Source: Myceligenerans pegani (GTDB lineage Bacteria > Actinomycetota > Actinomycetes > Actinomycetales > Cellulomonadaceae). From it: a stretch of DNA of 64,000 bases. The notes beneath the pieces were generated by a model. That model saw only the letters and a list, made by a program, of their open reading frames with translations, was not told the DNA's origin and searched no databases. Where the stretch lies: assembly GCF_014892515.1 (NCBI RefSeq), contig NZ_JADBGR010000046.1, forward strand, positions 1-64,000, read 5' to 3'. Shown here in pieces: positions 15,457 to 24,964 of the stretch; the stretch's first letter is position 1, and each line of letters starts with the position of its first letter. Position numbers and translations under genes: made by a program.

Positions 15457-16458
15457 TCAGGGGCCGATCGGGCGGCCGTACCATTCCTCGATCAGGACGC
15501 GGCCGATCAGGGCGCGGCTGGAGAGCTGAAGGTTGCCGTCCGCGAGGGCGGCCGCGAGTTCGGCGCGGGTGAACCAGCGCAGGTCGGTGACCTCGTCGCC
15601 GTCGGGCCGCAGCTCGGTGGTCTCGGCGCGGGCGCGGTACCCGAGCATGAGGGAGCGCGGCATCGGCCACGGCATGCTGCCCCGGTACTCGATCCGTCCG
15701 ACGACGATCCCGGCCTCCTCCATGGCCTCACGCGCCACGGCGTGCTCGGCGCTCTCCCCCGGTTCCACGAAGCCCGCCAGGACCGACATCCGGCCGGGCG
15801 GCCAGGACGTGCTGCGGCCGAGCAGCAGCCGGTCGTCGGCGTCGACGACGGCCATGATCACCGCGGGGTCCGTGCGCGGGTAGTGGATCAGGTCGTCGGC
15901 CGTGCACCGGCGGGCCCAGCCCGCCTCGCCGATCTCGGTCGGTTCACCGCAGCGCGGGCAGTGGGCGTGGTCGGCGTGCCAGTTGGCGAGCCCGACGGCC
16001 TCGACGGCGAGGCCGATGGCCAGCCTGACGCCGGGGGCGGGGCCGACCGGGGCGGTACCGGTGGTCTCGGCACCGCCCGTGGTGGCGGGTGGGGTGGCGG
16101 CGCCGGCCGCCTCCGCGGGGAGTGCGGGGTCGACGTCGGCCAGGTCGCGCGGAGTGCGCCAGGTGAGGTCGCCGGGCAGGGCGGGAGCGTCGTCGTCGGC
16201 CGTGGCGGGCAGGACGAGCGCGAGGTACGCGACGTCGTCGGACTCGCCGAGGAAGTAGTGCTCGGCGTCGCGGCCGACGACGGCGGCCTCCTCGGCGGAC
16301 AGCAACGCCGGGGTCCGCCCCGCGGTCGCCACCCGGCCCGAGCTCACCAGCACCACGCCGGTCTCGGGCCGGGCCAGCAACTCGTCGACGAGACCGGGCT
16401 TGGAGCGCCGGTGCGCGGCACGGTCGTGGGCGACGTACGCGAGGGGAAGATCCAGCAT
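15457..16458 (-). CDS. nudC: NADH pyrophosphatase NudC (NUDIX hydrolase)
   Basis: This 333-residue protein starts at ATG 16458, supported by a TACGGT -10 hexamer six bases upstream. Domains in order: an N-terminal NADH-PPase domain, a zinc ribbon (HCPRCGEPTEIG, ARRCTADD), and a NUDIX domain with the full box GFVEPGESAEHAVAREAMEE followed by AGI. A SQPWPxPxS-type specificity motif appears as SMPWPMPRSLM. It hydrolyses NAD(H) and may remove NAD caps from RNA. An Ala/Thr-rich insert (near residues 115-135) sits before the zinc ribbon. Confidence 0.9.
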   Translation of the reverse strand: MLDLPLAYVAHDRAAHRRSKPGLVDELLARPETGVVLVSSGRVATAGRTPALLSAEEAAVVGRDAEHYFLGESDDVAYLALVLPATADDDAPALPGDLTWRTPRDLADVDPALPAEAAGAATPPATTGGAETTGTAPVGPAPGVRLAIGLAVEAVGLANWHADHAHCPRCGEPTEIGEAGWARRCTADDLIHYPRTDPAVIMAVVDADDRLLLGRSTSWPPGRMSVLAGFVEPGESAEHAVAREAMEEAGIVVGRIEYRGSMPWPMPRSLMLGYRARAETTELRPDGDEVTDLRWFTRAELAAALADGNLQLSSRALIGRVLIEEWYGRPIGP

Positions 16459-16464
16459 GGATCG

Positions 16465-16470
16465 ACCGTA
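16465..16470 (-). promoter_or_regulatory. -10 box of leaderless nudC
   Basis: TACGGT on the minus strand ends 6 nt before the nudC ATG. No Shine-Dalgarno sequence precedes the start. Confidence 0.5.
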
Positions 16471-16500
16471 TCCCGTTGGCGGGCGGCACATGGTCGGCTC

Positions 16501-16590
16501 GACGTCGAACGATCGGCCGGATGTCGAACGGTCGGCCCGATGTCGCGAAGCCGGCCGCCCGGGGGACCGATCTCACGACATCCGGCCGAC
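16501..16590 (+). repeat. Three tandem 19-bp repeats plus an inverted copy
   Basis: Units at 16501-16519, 16520-16538 and 16539-16557 share GAYGTCGMRMRRYCGGCCS (for example GATGTCGAACGGTCGGCCC). An inverted partial copy, CGACATCCGGCCGAC, lies at 16576-16590. They fill the spacer between the divergent nudC and phosphotransferase promoters, so they could be protein-binding sites for one or both genes. Confidence 0.7.
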
Positions 16591-16650
16591 CACCCGACAG
16601 GAGACCGGCTTCGCCCGGCGCGCGTGGCACACCGCGGGGTCCGGGCGCAA

Positions 16651-16656
16651 TACCGT
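16651..16656 (+). promoter_or_regulatory. -10 box of the phosphotransferase gene
   Basis: TACCGT lies 6 nt before the GTG at 16663, with an AGGAG-like site in between that would be too close to the transcript start to be used. Confidence 0.45.
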
Positions 16657-16662
16657 AGGAGC

Positions 16663-17580
16663 GTGCCACGTACTCCGCTCGCGCTCGCCGCCCTGTCCAC
16701 GGCGGCCGTTCCCGGTCTGGAGGCCGCTTCCGTCCGGACCGACAACATGCCCGGCGACTACGACACCGCCATCGTGACCAGCCAGGACGACCAGGAATGG
16801 GTCGTCCGCGCGCCCCGCAGCACCGTCGCGGGCGCGGCGCTCGAGGCCGAGATGGAGTTGCTCGAGTCGCTGAAGCTGTACGTCGACACAGGAGTGCTGC
16901 CATTCGTCGTGCCGCAGATCGCCGGGTACGCGCTGCTGCCCGAGGGCGGGCGCGCCGTGGTGCACCGGCGGATCGTCGGCGAGTGGCTCGACGTCGAGGC
17001 CCTCGCCCCGGGGCCCGGCCTCGCGGCCGACCTCGGCCGGGCGATCGGCGCGATCCACGAGCTGCCCGCGTCGGTGGTGGAGGGCTGCGGGCTGCCCAGC
17101 TACGCCGCCGCCGACTACCGCGACCGCCGCATGTCGGAGATCGACGAGGCGGCGAAGACCGGACGCATCCCGCCGAGCCTGCTGCACCGCTGGGAGGCCG
17201 CCCTGGAGGACGTGTCGCTGTGGAAGTTCCAGCCCGTGGTGGTGCACGGCGACCTGGCCGCCGACCAGATGCTGGTGGACCGGGGCCGCGTCGTGGCGAT
17301 CTCCGGCTGGTCCGAGGCGAAGGTCGCCGACCCCGCCGACGATCTCGCCTGGCTGCTCGTCGCGGCGCCCGTCGAGGCCGCGGACTCGATCATGGAGGCC
17401 TACCAGCTGCGGCGCACCGAGCTCAGCGACCCGCGCCTGCAGGACCGCGCGCTGCTGGTGGGCGAGCTGGCGCTCGCGCGCTGGCTGCTGCACGGCGTGC
17501 GGCACAAGCTCCCCGAGGTGGTCGAGGACGCCACCACGATGCTGCAGGACCTGGACGAGGCCACCCGCGAGGAGGGCTGA
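16663..17580 (+). CDS. Aminoglycoside/macrolide phosphotransferase-like protein with altered active site
   Basis: This 305-residue protein starts at GTG 16663 and has the APH kinase-like fold: a small N-lobe (EWVVRAPRS), a catalytic-loop equivalent VVVHGDLAADQMLVD (192-206) and VVAISGWSEAKVADPADDLA (210-229). Two changes stand out. The Asn of HGDLxxxN is Gln 202, and the metal-binding Asp of the IDW motif is Gly 215 (ISGW). If the family alignment holds, it may be a pseudokinase or a variant enzyme. It lies beside repair and redox genes, not in a resistance locus, and converges with adnB. Confidence 0.75.
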   Translation: MPRTPLALAALSTAAVPGLEAASVRTDNMPGDYDTAIVTSQDDQEWVVRAPRSTVAGAALEAEMELLESLKLYVDTGVLPFVVPQIAGYALLPEGGRAVVHRRIVGEWLDVEALAPGPGLAADLGRAIGAIHELPASVVEGCGLPSYAAADYRDRRMSEIDEAAKTGRIPPSLLHRWEAALEDVSLWKFQPVVVHGDLAADQMLVDRGRVVAISGWSEAKVADPADDLAWLLVAAPVEAADSIMEAYQLRRTELSDPRLQDRALLVGELALARWLLHGVRHKLPEVVEDATTMLQDLDEATREEG

Positions 17581-17606
17581 GCCCAGCCCGGTGGCATGCC
17601 GCCGGC

Positions 17607-17632
17607 ACGGACCCGTGCGCTCGTGGGTCCGT
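17607..17632. terminator. Hairpin between convergent genes
   Basis: ACGGACCC (17607-17614) pairs with GGGTCCGT (17625-17632) around a 10-nt loop, between the ends of the phosphotransferase and adnB genes. There is no T-tract. Confidence 0.4.
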
Positions 17633-17672
17633 CGTGTCATCGACAGGTCGAGCTGCCGATGGCACGACGAAC

Positions 17673-20600
17673 TCACGAGTTCGGCGGAGCGTCGAGCTCG
17701 CCGCGGATCAGCGCCTCCAGCTCCGGCTCGGTGAGCAGGCGTTCCGGCCGCACCGTCGTGTCGGAGCCCAGGTAGCAGAAGGCCGCGCTCACCTTCTCCA
17801 GCGGCAGTCCCGTCCAGCGCGACCACGCCAACCGGTAGACCGCCAGCTGCACCTCTCGCGCCGCGCGCGCGACGGGGTCGTGAGGCTCCCGGCCGGTCTT
17901 CCAGTCCACGACGACGACGCTGCCCGGCTCCCCCTCGGGATCCGGGAAGACGGCGTCCATCCGGCAGCGCAGCATGACCCCGGCGACCGGCGTCTCGACG
18001 TCGGCCTCGACGGCGATCGGCGTGCGCGACGCCCACTCCGAGCGCAGGAACGTCTCCCGGAGTTTCGCCAGGTCGGCGTCCGCAGGCAGGTCGTCGCCCT
18101 CCGCGCCTGGCAGGTCGTCGACGTCGAGCAGCGACGCCGACCGGTAGAACTGCTCCACCCACGCGTGCAGCTGGGTACCGCGCCGCGCGTGCACCGTGGG
18201 CTGCGTCGGGACGGGACGCCGGAGCTGCAGCGTGAAGTCGTCGCGATCGGCCGCGAGACGCACCAGGCCCGACGCCGACACGTGCGCCGGGAACTCCACG
18301 AGCCCCTCGTCGCGCTCCGCGCGCTCGGCCAGCAGCATGGCCGCGAGCTCGACGAGATCGTGCCCGGCGGCGTCGCGCAGAACGCCGGCCGGAGCGGTCA
18401 GGATGCTCGACGGCGATCCGACCGCCGAATCCTCGGCCCGCGCCACCGACTCCCGCCCGACCAGCGTGGCCGTGGCACGCAGGATCTCGCGGGCCGACGG
18501 CGCCCCGGCCAGGGCCGCCGTCAGCTCACGGGCGCCTACCACGGCCTCGCCCGACACCCCCGCCCCGCGCTGCTCGCCGAGCCTATCCGGCTCCTCGGCC
18601 CTGCCGGGCTCCACGACCCCGGGCGAGGCGCCGGAGACGGTCTCCCCGTCCCGCGCCGGCCAGACGGCCGTCTCCGTGACCAGGTCGCGCGGGTTCTCGG
18701 CGTCCGGGTCCGGCGGGACGACCCAGCCGTCCGTGGACACGAGGCCGGACTCGGCCAGCTCCTCCAGGAACACGGAGACCGCACGCGGACGGCTCGCGGT
18801 ACCCCACCAGGAGCCGGTCAGCATGAGGTCGCGACGCGCCCGCGTGAACGCGACGTACGCGAGCCGCCGCTCCTCCGCCAGCCGGTGGGCGCCGCAGTCC
18901 TCCCGGAACTCCTCGCGCAGGGCCACGAGCTCCTTCGTGTCGGACGCCGCCTCCCACCGGAACGCCGGCAGGTCCTCGGCGTCGCCACGCAGGTGGTAGG
19001 GAAGCTCCCCGAGGCCGCTCAGCCAGCCGCTCGACTTCTCGCCCGAGCGCGAGCTGCGGTCCCACGCCGGGAAGACGCCACCGACCAGTCCCGGTACCGC
19101 CACCACGTCCCACTCCAGCCCCTTGGCCGCGTGCGCCGTGATGATCTGAACCGCGTCCGGATCAGGCTCCCGCACCGGCATGTCGAGCCCGTTCTCCCGG
19201 GAGCTCGCCACGCCCAGCCAGGCGAGGAACGCGCCGAGCGTGGCCACGTCCGCCGACTGCGCGAACGACGCGGCGACGTCCCGGAACGCGTCCAGGTGCT
19301 CCCGCCCCCGGTCGCTCACCGCGCCTGCGGCGCCCGCGCCGGTGAGCGCGGCCGCGGTGACCGCCTCCACGTCCAGGCCCAGGGCCCGCTCGGCCTGCAC
19401 CACCAGCTCCGGCAGCGACAGGTACGTCAGGCCGCGCAGGCCGCGCAGCACCTCCGCGAGCGCCGTGAGCCGCGCGTGTCCCTCGGGGGTGAGCGTCCGG
19501 CCGTCGCGTGCGGGCTGCCCGGGTTCGGGCAGGTCGTCGAGCGCGTCGATGATGGAGCGGTGGTCGACGACGTCGCCCTCGACCACGGTCACGTCGTCGG
19601 GCCCGGCGTCGTCGGGCCCCGAACCGGCAGACGCTCCGGTCCCCGAGCCGGTCGGACCGGTGTGCGATCCGTCGCCGGAGACCCGTTCGCCGGTGCGGCG
19701 GGGGTCGTCCTCGCGGGCGATGTCCGCCGCCCACGACCCCAGGGCGTGCAGGTCCGCGGCGCCGAGGTGGACGCGCGGACCGGTGAGGAGGCGCAGCAGC
19801 GAGTCGCCGCGGGACGGGTCGTGCGCGGCCTCCAGGAGCGCGACGACGTCGACGACCTCGGGTGTGGTGAGGAGTCCGCCGAGGCCCACCACCTCGACGG
19901 GCAGGCCCGCCGAGCGCAGGGCGACCTCGACGGCGGTGAACTGCGACCGTGCCCGGCACAGGACCGCCGCCGTGACGCGTCCGCCCGGGGCGGTCCCGGG
20001 GCGCCAGCGCTCGGCCACCCATTCGGCGACGGCGGCGGCCTCCTCCTCGATCGTGGCGGCGACATGGGCGTCCACCCGGCCGTGTCCGGCGCCGGGACGC
20101 AGGTCGAGCGGCGGGACGTGCACGGCGGGTCCCGGCCCGCCGACCGCCGTCGTACCGGATCCGCCGGTGCCGCGCAGCGGTGCGGCGACGACGTTCGCAG
20201 CGGCGAGCACGGCGGCGTCGTTGCGCCACGAGGTGGAGAGGTAGTGGACGCGTGCGGCGACGCCGTCGTCCCGCCGGAACCGGTCCGGGAACCGGGCGAG
20301 GCCGGAGGCGGACGCGCCGCGCCAGCCGTAGATGGACTGGTGCGGGTCGCCGACGGCGATCACCGGGTGGCCGCCGCCGAACAGGCCGGCGAGCAGTTCC
20401 ACCTGTGCGTACGACGTGTCCTGGTACTCGTCGAGCAGGACGACGGCGAACCGGGCGCGCTCGGCCGCGCCGACGGCGGGGACCGAGCGGGCGAGCTCGG
20501 CGGCGAACGCGACCTGGTCACCGAAGTCCAGGGTCTCCGCGATCCGCTTGCGGCGCCGGTACTCCACGACGAGGTCGATGAGGCGGGCGCGCTCGGCCAC

Positions 20601-21392
20601 CGAGCCGATGAGCTGCTCGACGTCCTTGGTGCGCTTGCGCTGTCTGTCGCCGAGCGGGATCGACTCCAGGTGGTCCGCCATGGCGCCGAGCCGGGCGCGG
20701 GCGTCGGCGGGGTCGAGGAGGTGCTCGCCCAGCGCCCCGGACAGCGCGACCACCGCCGCGGTCACGGTGCTGACCGCCTTGTCGGTACTCAGGTCCTCGT
20801 CCCACGACTCGACGACCTGCGACGCGAGCTGCCACTGCTCCGCCTCGCCGAGCAGCCGCGCGCTGGGTTCGACGCCCAGCCGCAGGCCGTGGTCGCCCAC
20901 GAGACCGGCCGCGTAGGCGTTGTAGGTGGCGATGGTGGGCCGGTCGATCGCGAGGTCGCCCGCGCCGGGCAGGGCCTCGCCGGACTCCTCTCCGAGCGCG
21001 CGGGCGAGTTGCGCGAGACGGGTCCGGACGCGCTGGGAGAGCTCACCCGCGGCCTTGCGGGTGAAGGTCAGGCCGAGCACCTCCTCGGGTGAGACCAGCC
21101 GGTTCGCGATGAGCCAGACGACGCGTGCCGCCATCGTCTCCGTCTTGCCGGATCCGGCGCCGGCGACCACGAGGCCGGGCTCCAGCGGGGCCTCGATGAC
21201 GGCCGCCTGCTCGTCCGTGGGCTCGGGCCGGCCGAGCAGCCGTGCAATGGCGCGCGCGGAGAGCCTGGGGCGTCCGGCCTCGGACAGCGCCCGGTCCTGG
21301 GTCCGCCGCAGGTCACCGGCCCGGTCGTCGCCACTCGTCAGGTATTCGTCGTCGATGACGAGGTCGTCACCGAACAGGGCGTCCTGGCTCAC
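17673..21392 (-). CDS. adnB: AdnB subunit of the AdnAB helicase-nuclease
   Basis: This protein has 1239 residues from GTG 21392, which overlaps the adnA stop by 4 nt (GTGA), so the two are translationally coupled. It has an SF1A motor (Walker A AGAGSGKTETMAA at about 78-90, Walker B VVLLDEYQDTSYAQVELLAG, motif VI AYVAFTRARRDLML) and a C-terminal RecB-like nuclease with the catalytic VVVVDWKTGRE motif. AdnAB resects double-strand breaks in mycobacteria and, by gene content, in most actinobacteria in place of RecBCD. The Gly/Ser/Thr/Pro-rich inserts (for example near bases 19600-19690) are longer than usual. Confidence 0.92.
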   Translation of the reverse strand: MSQDALFGDDLVIDDEYLTSGDDRAGDLRRTQDRALSEAGRPRLSARAIARLLGRPEPTDEQAAVIEAPLEPGLVVAGAGSGKTETMAARVVWLIANRLVSPEEVLGLTFTRKAAGELSQRVRTRLAQLARALGEESGEALPGAGDLAIDRPTIATYNAYAAGLVGDHGLRLGVEPSARLLGEAEQWQLASQVVESWDEDLSTDKAVSTVTAAVVALSGALGEHLLDPADARARLGAMADHLESIPLGDRQRKRTKDVEQLIGSVAERARLIDLVVEYRRRKRIAETLDFGDQVAFAAELARSVPAVGAAERARFAVVLLDEYQDTSYAQVELLAGLFGGGHPVIAVGDPHQSIYGWRGASASGLARFPDRFRRDDGVAARVHYLSTSWRNDAAVLAAANVVAAPLRGTGGSGTTAVGGPGPAVHVPPLDLRPGAGHGRVDAHVAATIEEEAAAVAEWVAERWRPGTAPGGRVTAAVLCRARSQFTAVEVALRSAGLPVEVVGLGGLLTTPEVVDVVALLEAAHDPSRGDSLLRLLTGPRVHLGAADLHALGSWAADIAREDDPRRTGERVSGDGSHTGPTGSGTGASAGSGPDDAGPDDVTVVEGDVVDHRSIIDALDDLPEPGQPARDGRTLTPEGHARLTALAEVLRGLRGLTYLSLPELVVQAERALGLDVEAVTAAALTGAGAAGAVSDRGREHLDAFRDVAASFAQSADVATLGAFLAWLGVASSRENGLDMPVREPDPDAVQIITAHAAKGLEWDVVAVPGLVGGVFPAWDRSSRSGEKSSGWLSGLGELPYHLRGDAEDLPAFRWEAASDTKELVALREEFREDCGAHRLAEERRLAYVAFTRARRDLMLTGSWWGTASRPRAVSVFLEELAESGLVSTDGWVVPPDPDAENPRDLVTETAVWPARDGETVSGASPGVVEPGRAEEPDRLGEQRGAGVSGEAVVGARELTAALAGAPSAREILRATATLVGRESVARAEDSAVGSPSSILTAPAGVLRDAAGHDLVELAAMLLAERAERDEGLVEFPAHVSASGLVRLAADRDDFTLQLRRPVPTQPTVHARRGTQLHAWVEQFYRSASLLDVDDLPGAEGDDLPADADLAKLRETFLRSEWASRTPIAVEADVETPVAGVMLRCRMDAVFPDPEGEPGSVVVVDWKTGREPHDPVARAAREVQLAVYRLAWSRWTGLPLEKVSAAFCYLGSDTTVRPERLLTEPELEALIRGELDAPPNS

Positions 21393-24300
21393 TCGACCAC
21401 CTTGCGCCCTTCGGGCTGCAGCGGACAGGAGCGACGCACCGCGCACATCTCGCACAGCTTGTTGCGCTGCGCCGCGAAGCTGTCGGCCGCCATGGTGTCC
21501 GCCGCCCGCTCGACGACGTCCCGTGCCCACGAGTCGCCGTCCGGCCCGGGCTCGAGCGCCGGCTGGTCCCGGACGGTCGCACCGGCGGTCGGCGTGCCGA
21601 CGTAGACGAGGCTCGCGCCTTTGCTGACGGTGCCCTCGGGCAGGCCGAGCGCGTCCTGCTCCACCGCGAGCTGGTAGGCACCGAGCTGCGGGTTCTCGGC
21701 CGCCTCCGCCTTGGTCTGGGCCGACTTTCCGGTCTTCAGGTCGGCGACCCGCACCGCGCCGTCGCCGGCGTCCTCCACCCGGTCGATCTGGCCGCGCAGC
21801 CGCGCCCGCCCGACGCGCACGTCGAAGTCCGCCTCGACAAGCAGCGGTTCGCCGGATCCCGCCAGGTAGGCGGCGAGGCGCTCGATCATCTGCTCGGCCC
21901 GCCCCCGGAGCTGCCGGGACGGCCAGCCCTCGGGCAGAGCGAGCTCCGGCCAGCGGCGGTCCAGCTCGGCCTTGAGGTCGTGCAGGGAGCCCTGCGGCAT
22001 GTCCTGCGCGATGGAGTGCAGCAGCGTGCCGAGGCTCTGGTGGGTGGCGTCCGGCGCGGTACCCCCGGCCGCCTCGAACACCCAGCGCAGGGCGCACGTC
22101 GTCACCGTCTCCACCTTCGACGGGGACACCGTCACCGTCTGACGCGGGCCCCACAGCGGCGCGTCGCTCGACGCCCCCGCCACGCCGTACCAGGTAGTGG
22201 GATCCGCCTCCGCGATCCCCGCGGCGGCGAGGTCGGCCAGCAATCTGGCGGCGGCCCGCGCGGAGGCGTCGACGACGGCGGAGTGCGATTCGGGGTCGCG
22301 AGGCTCCGCCGCATCGCGCCGCCGGGCCTCGCCCGCGACGACCGCGCGCACGAGCTCCGCGCGCGCGGCGGCGACGATCCCGCGCAGGTCGAGCGGCGGG
22401 CCGACGACGGTGCGGCGCGAGTCGGGTCCCTCGCCGTCGTCGTCCCGCGGGGAGATCAGGTCGCAGAAGACGCTCGGCGCGTCCTCCGCGTCCTCGACGG
22501 CGGTGACCAGCAGCCGTCGCCGGGCACGGGACGTGGCGACGGCGAACGCTCGCAGCTCGTCCGCGAGAACCTGACGGCGTGCCTCCGCCCCGTGGACGCG
22601 GGCGTCGTCGGCGCGCCCGGCGTGCAGTTCCACCAGCGCCTGCGAGCCCAGCAACGAATCCCGCAGTCGCAGGTCGGGCCAGACGCCGTCCTGCACCCCC
22701 GCCACCACGACGACGTCCCACTCCCGCCCGGCCGCGCCCGCCGGCGTGAGGGCCTCGACCGCGCCCGTCCCCGAGGCGGACGCGGCGAGGGAGTCGGCCG
22801 GCAGGTCCTGCGACTCCAGGTAGTCCACGAACGCCGACACCGGCGCGCCCGGCATCCGGTCCACGAACGTCTCCGCGGCGCGGAACAGCGCGAGCACGGC
22901 GTCCAGGTCCCGGTCGGCACGCAGCGCGCCGGGTCCGCCGCCCAGGGCGTACCTGCGCCAGCGCTCGGCGAGCCCGGACTCGGCCCACACCGCCCAGAGC
23001 ACCGTCTGGGCCGTCGCGCCGGGCTCGGCCGCCGCCGCGCGGCCCGCGGCGAGCACGCTCGCCACTCGCACCGGCGCCTGCCGCACCTGCTCGGGAAGCA
23101 GGCCCGCCCGGGCCGGGTCGCCGAGCACCTCGACGAGCAGCGCATCCGAGCTACGCCCGCCGCCCTCGGCCAGTTCCTCCGACCGCAGGGCGCGACGCAG
23201 CCGGCGCAGCGCCACGGCGTCGAGCCCGCCGATCGGGGACGTGAGCAGCAGAGCGGCCGTCTCCGGGTCGAGCGCACCGGTACCGGCGCCGTCGATCTCG
23301 GAGGCGATGAGTGCCTCCAGGCTGCCGCGGGGCGCGCCCGCCGCCACGCGGGCGGCCGCGAGCAGCGGCGCCACCGCGGGTTCGTCCCGCAGCGGCAGGT
23401 CCGAGCCGAGGAACGCCACCGGCACCGAGGCCGACGCGAGCTCCCGGCGCAGCGCCGCCAGCCGGGTGCCGCTTCGCGCGATCACCGCCATCCGCTCCCA
23501 CGGTGTGCCGTGCAGGAGATGCTCGGCCCGCAGTTCGCGTGCGATCCACGCGGCCTCCTGCGCCGCCCCCGGCAGGACCGCCACGCGCACCGCCTCGGGC
23601 GCGGAGTCCCGCGCCCCGTCACCGGCCTGCGTTCCGTCATCCGCCTGCGTTCCGCCTTCGGCCCGACGCTCGACGCCGACGTCGACCCGCCGACGCGCTC
23701 CGCCGTCGCCCTCCGGCTCGGCCGGTCGCGCCGCCGCGCGCCGGTGCAGCACGCTCGCGAGCACGGGGATGCGCCCCGTCACCGCGCGCGTCACCGCCCG
23801 CAGCTCGGCACCCTGCCGCCACGCCGTGCGGAGCACCACCGTCGCGGCGTCGAACGCCCCCACGGGCCCGGGACTCGCCGAAGCCCGCCCGACCAGGCCC
23901 GGGGCCGCACCCCGGAAGCCCTGCACCGCGCTGTCCGGATCGCCGAGGAGCACCACCCGGGCGCCGTCGCCGTGCAGCACGTGCAGGAACCGCGCGGTCG
24001 CCGCCGTCGCCTCCTGGTAGTCGTCCACCACGACCAGGTCCCACGTGGGACGCGGCAGCCCGGGCAGGTCCCGCTCCCAGGAACGCAACGCGTGCGTCGC
24101 CTCGTCCACGACGACCGCGGGGTCGTACCGGGCACCCGTGTCCGGCGTGCCCGACCGCAGCGTCATCACGTCGAGGTACTCCTCGTACAGCTTGGCCGCC
24201 ATGACCCACTCGGGCCGGTCGTGCGACCGGCCCAGCCGGTGCAGCTCCACCGGGCCGAGACCACGCTCGGCGGCACGCATCAGCAGGTCGCGCAGTTCCT

Positions 24301-24820
24301 GGCGGAGGCCGCGGAGCGACAGGGCGTCCGCCGGCAGGCCGGGGGGCAGCTCCAGCCCGGTACCCTCACCGGCGGCGTGCCCGGCCAGGAGCTCCGCCAG
24401 GATCAGGTCCTGCTCCGGCCCCGAGACCAGGGTCGGCGGCGGTGCGTCGAGCGCGAGCTCGCGGGTACGCAGCACGGAGAACGCCGCCGACGCCGCCGTG
24501 CGCACCATCGGCGCCCCGACTGTCCGGCCCGCCCGCGCCGCGACGTCGTCCCGCATCCGTGCCGCGGATCGCCGCGACGCCGCGAGCACCAGCACCCGCT
24601 CGGGCGGCGTGCCGGCCCGCAGCGCCTCGACCGCCACCTGTGCCGCGACCGTCGTCTTCCCCGTGCCCGGCGCGCCCGCCACGACCGTGACCGGCCGGGA
24701 CAGGGCGACCTCGACGGCCTCGGCCTGCGAGTCGTCGAGCGCGCGGACAGCGGCGCCGCGCCGATCCTGCCCGGGCGGCACCAGCCGGAGTCTCGGTAGT
24801 GCTGTCGTCACGCGCAGCAT
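21389..24820 (-). CDS. adnA: AdnA subunit of the AdnAB helicase-nuclease
   Basis: This protein has 1143 residues from ATG 24820 (MLRVTTALPRL). It carries a UvrD/Rep-like motor with Walker A VAGAPGTGKTTVAAQ and WDLVVVDDYQEATAATARFL as Walker B, where DDYQ replaces the usual DEYQ/DExQ. A C-terminal RecB-like nuclease has VRVADLKTGKSAQ. Cysteines in TTCALRW and CEMCAVRRSC make a four-Cys set like the iron-sulfur nuclease domains of AddB and Cas4. It is the first gene of the adnA-adnB pair. The ribosome-binding site is weak, so the exact start is uncertain. Confidence 0.9.
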   Translation of the reverse strand: MLRVTTALPRLRLVPPGQDRRGAAVRALDDSQAEAVEVALSRPVTVVAGAPGTGKTTVAAQVAVEALRAGTPPERVLVLAASRRSAARMRDDVAARAGRTVGAPMVRTAASAAFSVLRTRELALDAPPPTLVSGPEQDLILAELLAGHAAGEGTGLELPPGLPADALSLRGLRQELRDLLMRAAERGLGPVELHRLGRSHDRPEWVMAAKLYEEYLDVMTLRSGTPDTGARYDPAVVVDEATHALRSWERDLPGLPRPTWDLVVVDDYQEATAATARFLHVLHGDGARVVLLGDPDSAVQGFRGAAPGLVGRASASPGPVGAFDAATVVLRTAWRQGAELRAVTRAVTGRIPVLASVLHRRAAARPAEPEGDGGARRRVDVGVERRAEGGTQADDGTQAGDGARDSAPEAVRVAVLPGAAQEAAWIARELRAEHLLHGTPWERMAVIARSGTRLAALRRELASASVPVAFLGSDLPLRDEPAVAPLLAAARVAAGAPRGSLEALIASEIDGAGTGALDPETAALLLTSPIGGLDAVALRRLRRALRSEELAEGGGRSSDALLVEVLGDPARAGLLPEQVRQAPVRVASVLAAGRAAAAEPGATAQTVLWAVWAESGLAERWRRYALGGGPGALRADRDLDAVLALFRAAETFVDRMPGAPVSAFVDYLESQDLPADSLAASASGTGAVEALTPAGAAGREWDVVVVAGVQDGVWPDLRLRDSLLGSQALVELHAGRADDARVHGAEARRQVLADELRAFAVATSRARRRLLVTAVEDAEDAPSVFCDLISPRDDDGEGPDSRRTVVGPPLDLRGIVAAARAELVRAVVAGEARRRDAAEPRDPESHSAVVDASARAAARLLADLAAAGIAEADPTTWYGVAGASSDAPLWGPRQTVTVSPSKVETVTTCALRWVFEAAGGTAPDATHQSLGTLLHSIAQDMPQGSLHDLKAELDRRWPELALPEGWPSRQLRGRAEQMIERLAAYLAGSGEPLLVEADFDVRVGRARLRGQIDRVEDAGDGAVRVADLKTGKSAQTKAEAAENPQLGAYQLAVEQDALGLPEGTVSKGASLVYVGTPTAGATVRDQPALEPGPDGDSWARDVVERAADTMAADSFAAQRNKLCEMCAVRRSCPLQPEGRKVVE

Positions 24821-24964
24821 CCCATCACGAGACACTGACACTGCCCCGGCACCGCAGCCCGCGCGGCGTGTACCGGCCAGGCACGCCCCCGTGCCGCCCG
24901 CGAGCAAGGGCCGCGACGCGTCCGCGAGGCGGCCTCCCGGACGGATCGGCCCGGGCCGCGGAAC

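Noticed and set aside
16501-16590. CRISPR array
   Set aside because: The 19-bp units abut directly with no spacers and there are no cas genes in the window.
17673-24820. RecBCD or AddAB recombination genes, or a defence-type helicase-nuclease pair
   Set aside because: Two fused motor-nuclease subunits with a 4-nt overlap, next to nudC and uvrD2, fit AdnAB best.
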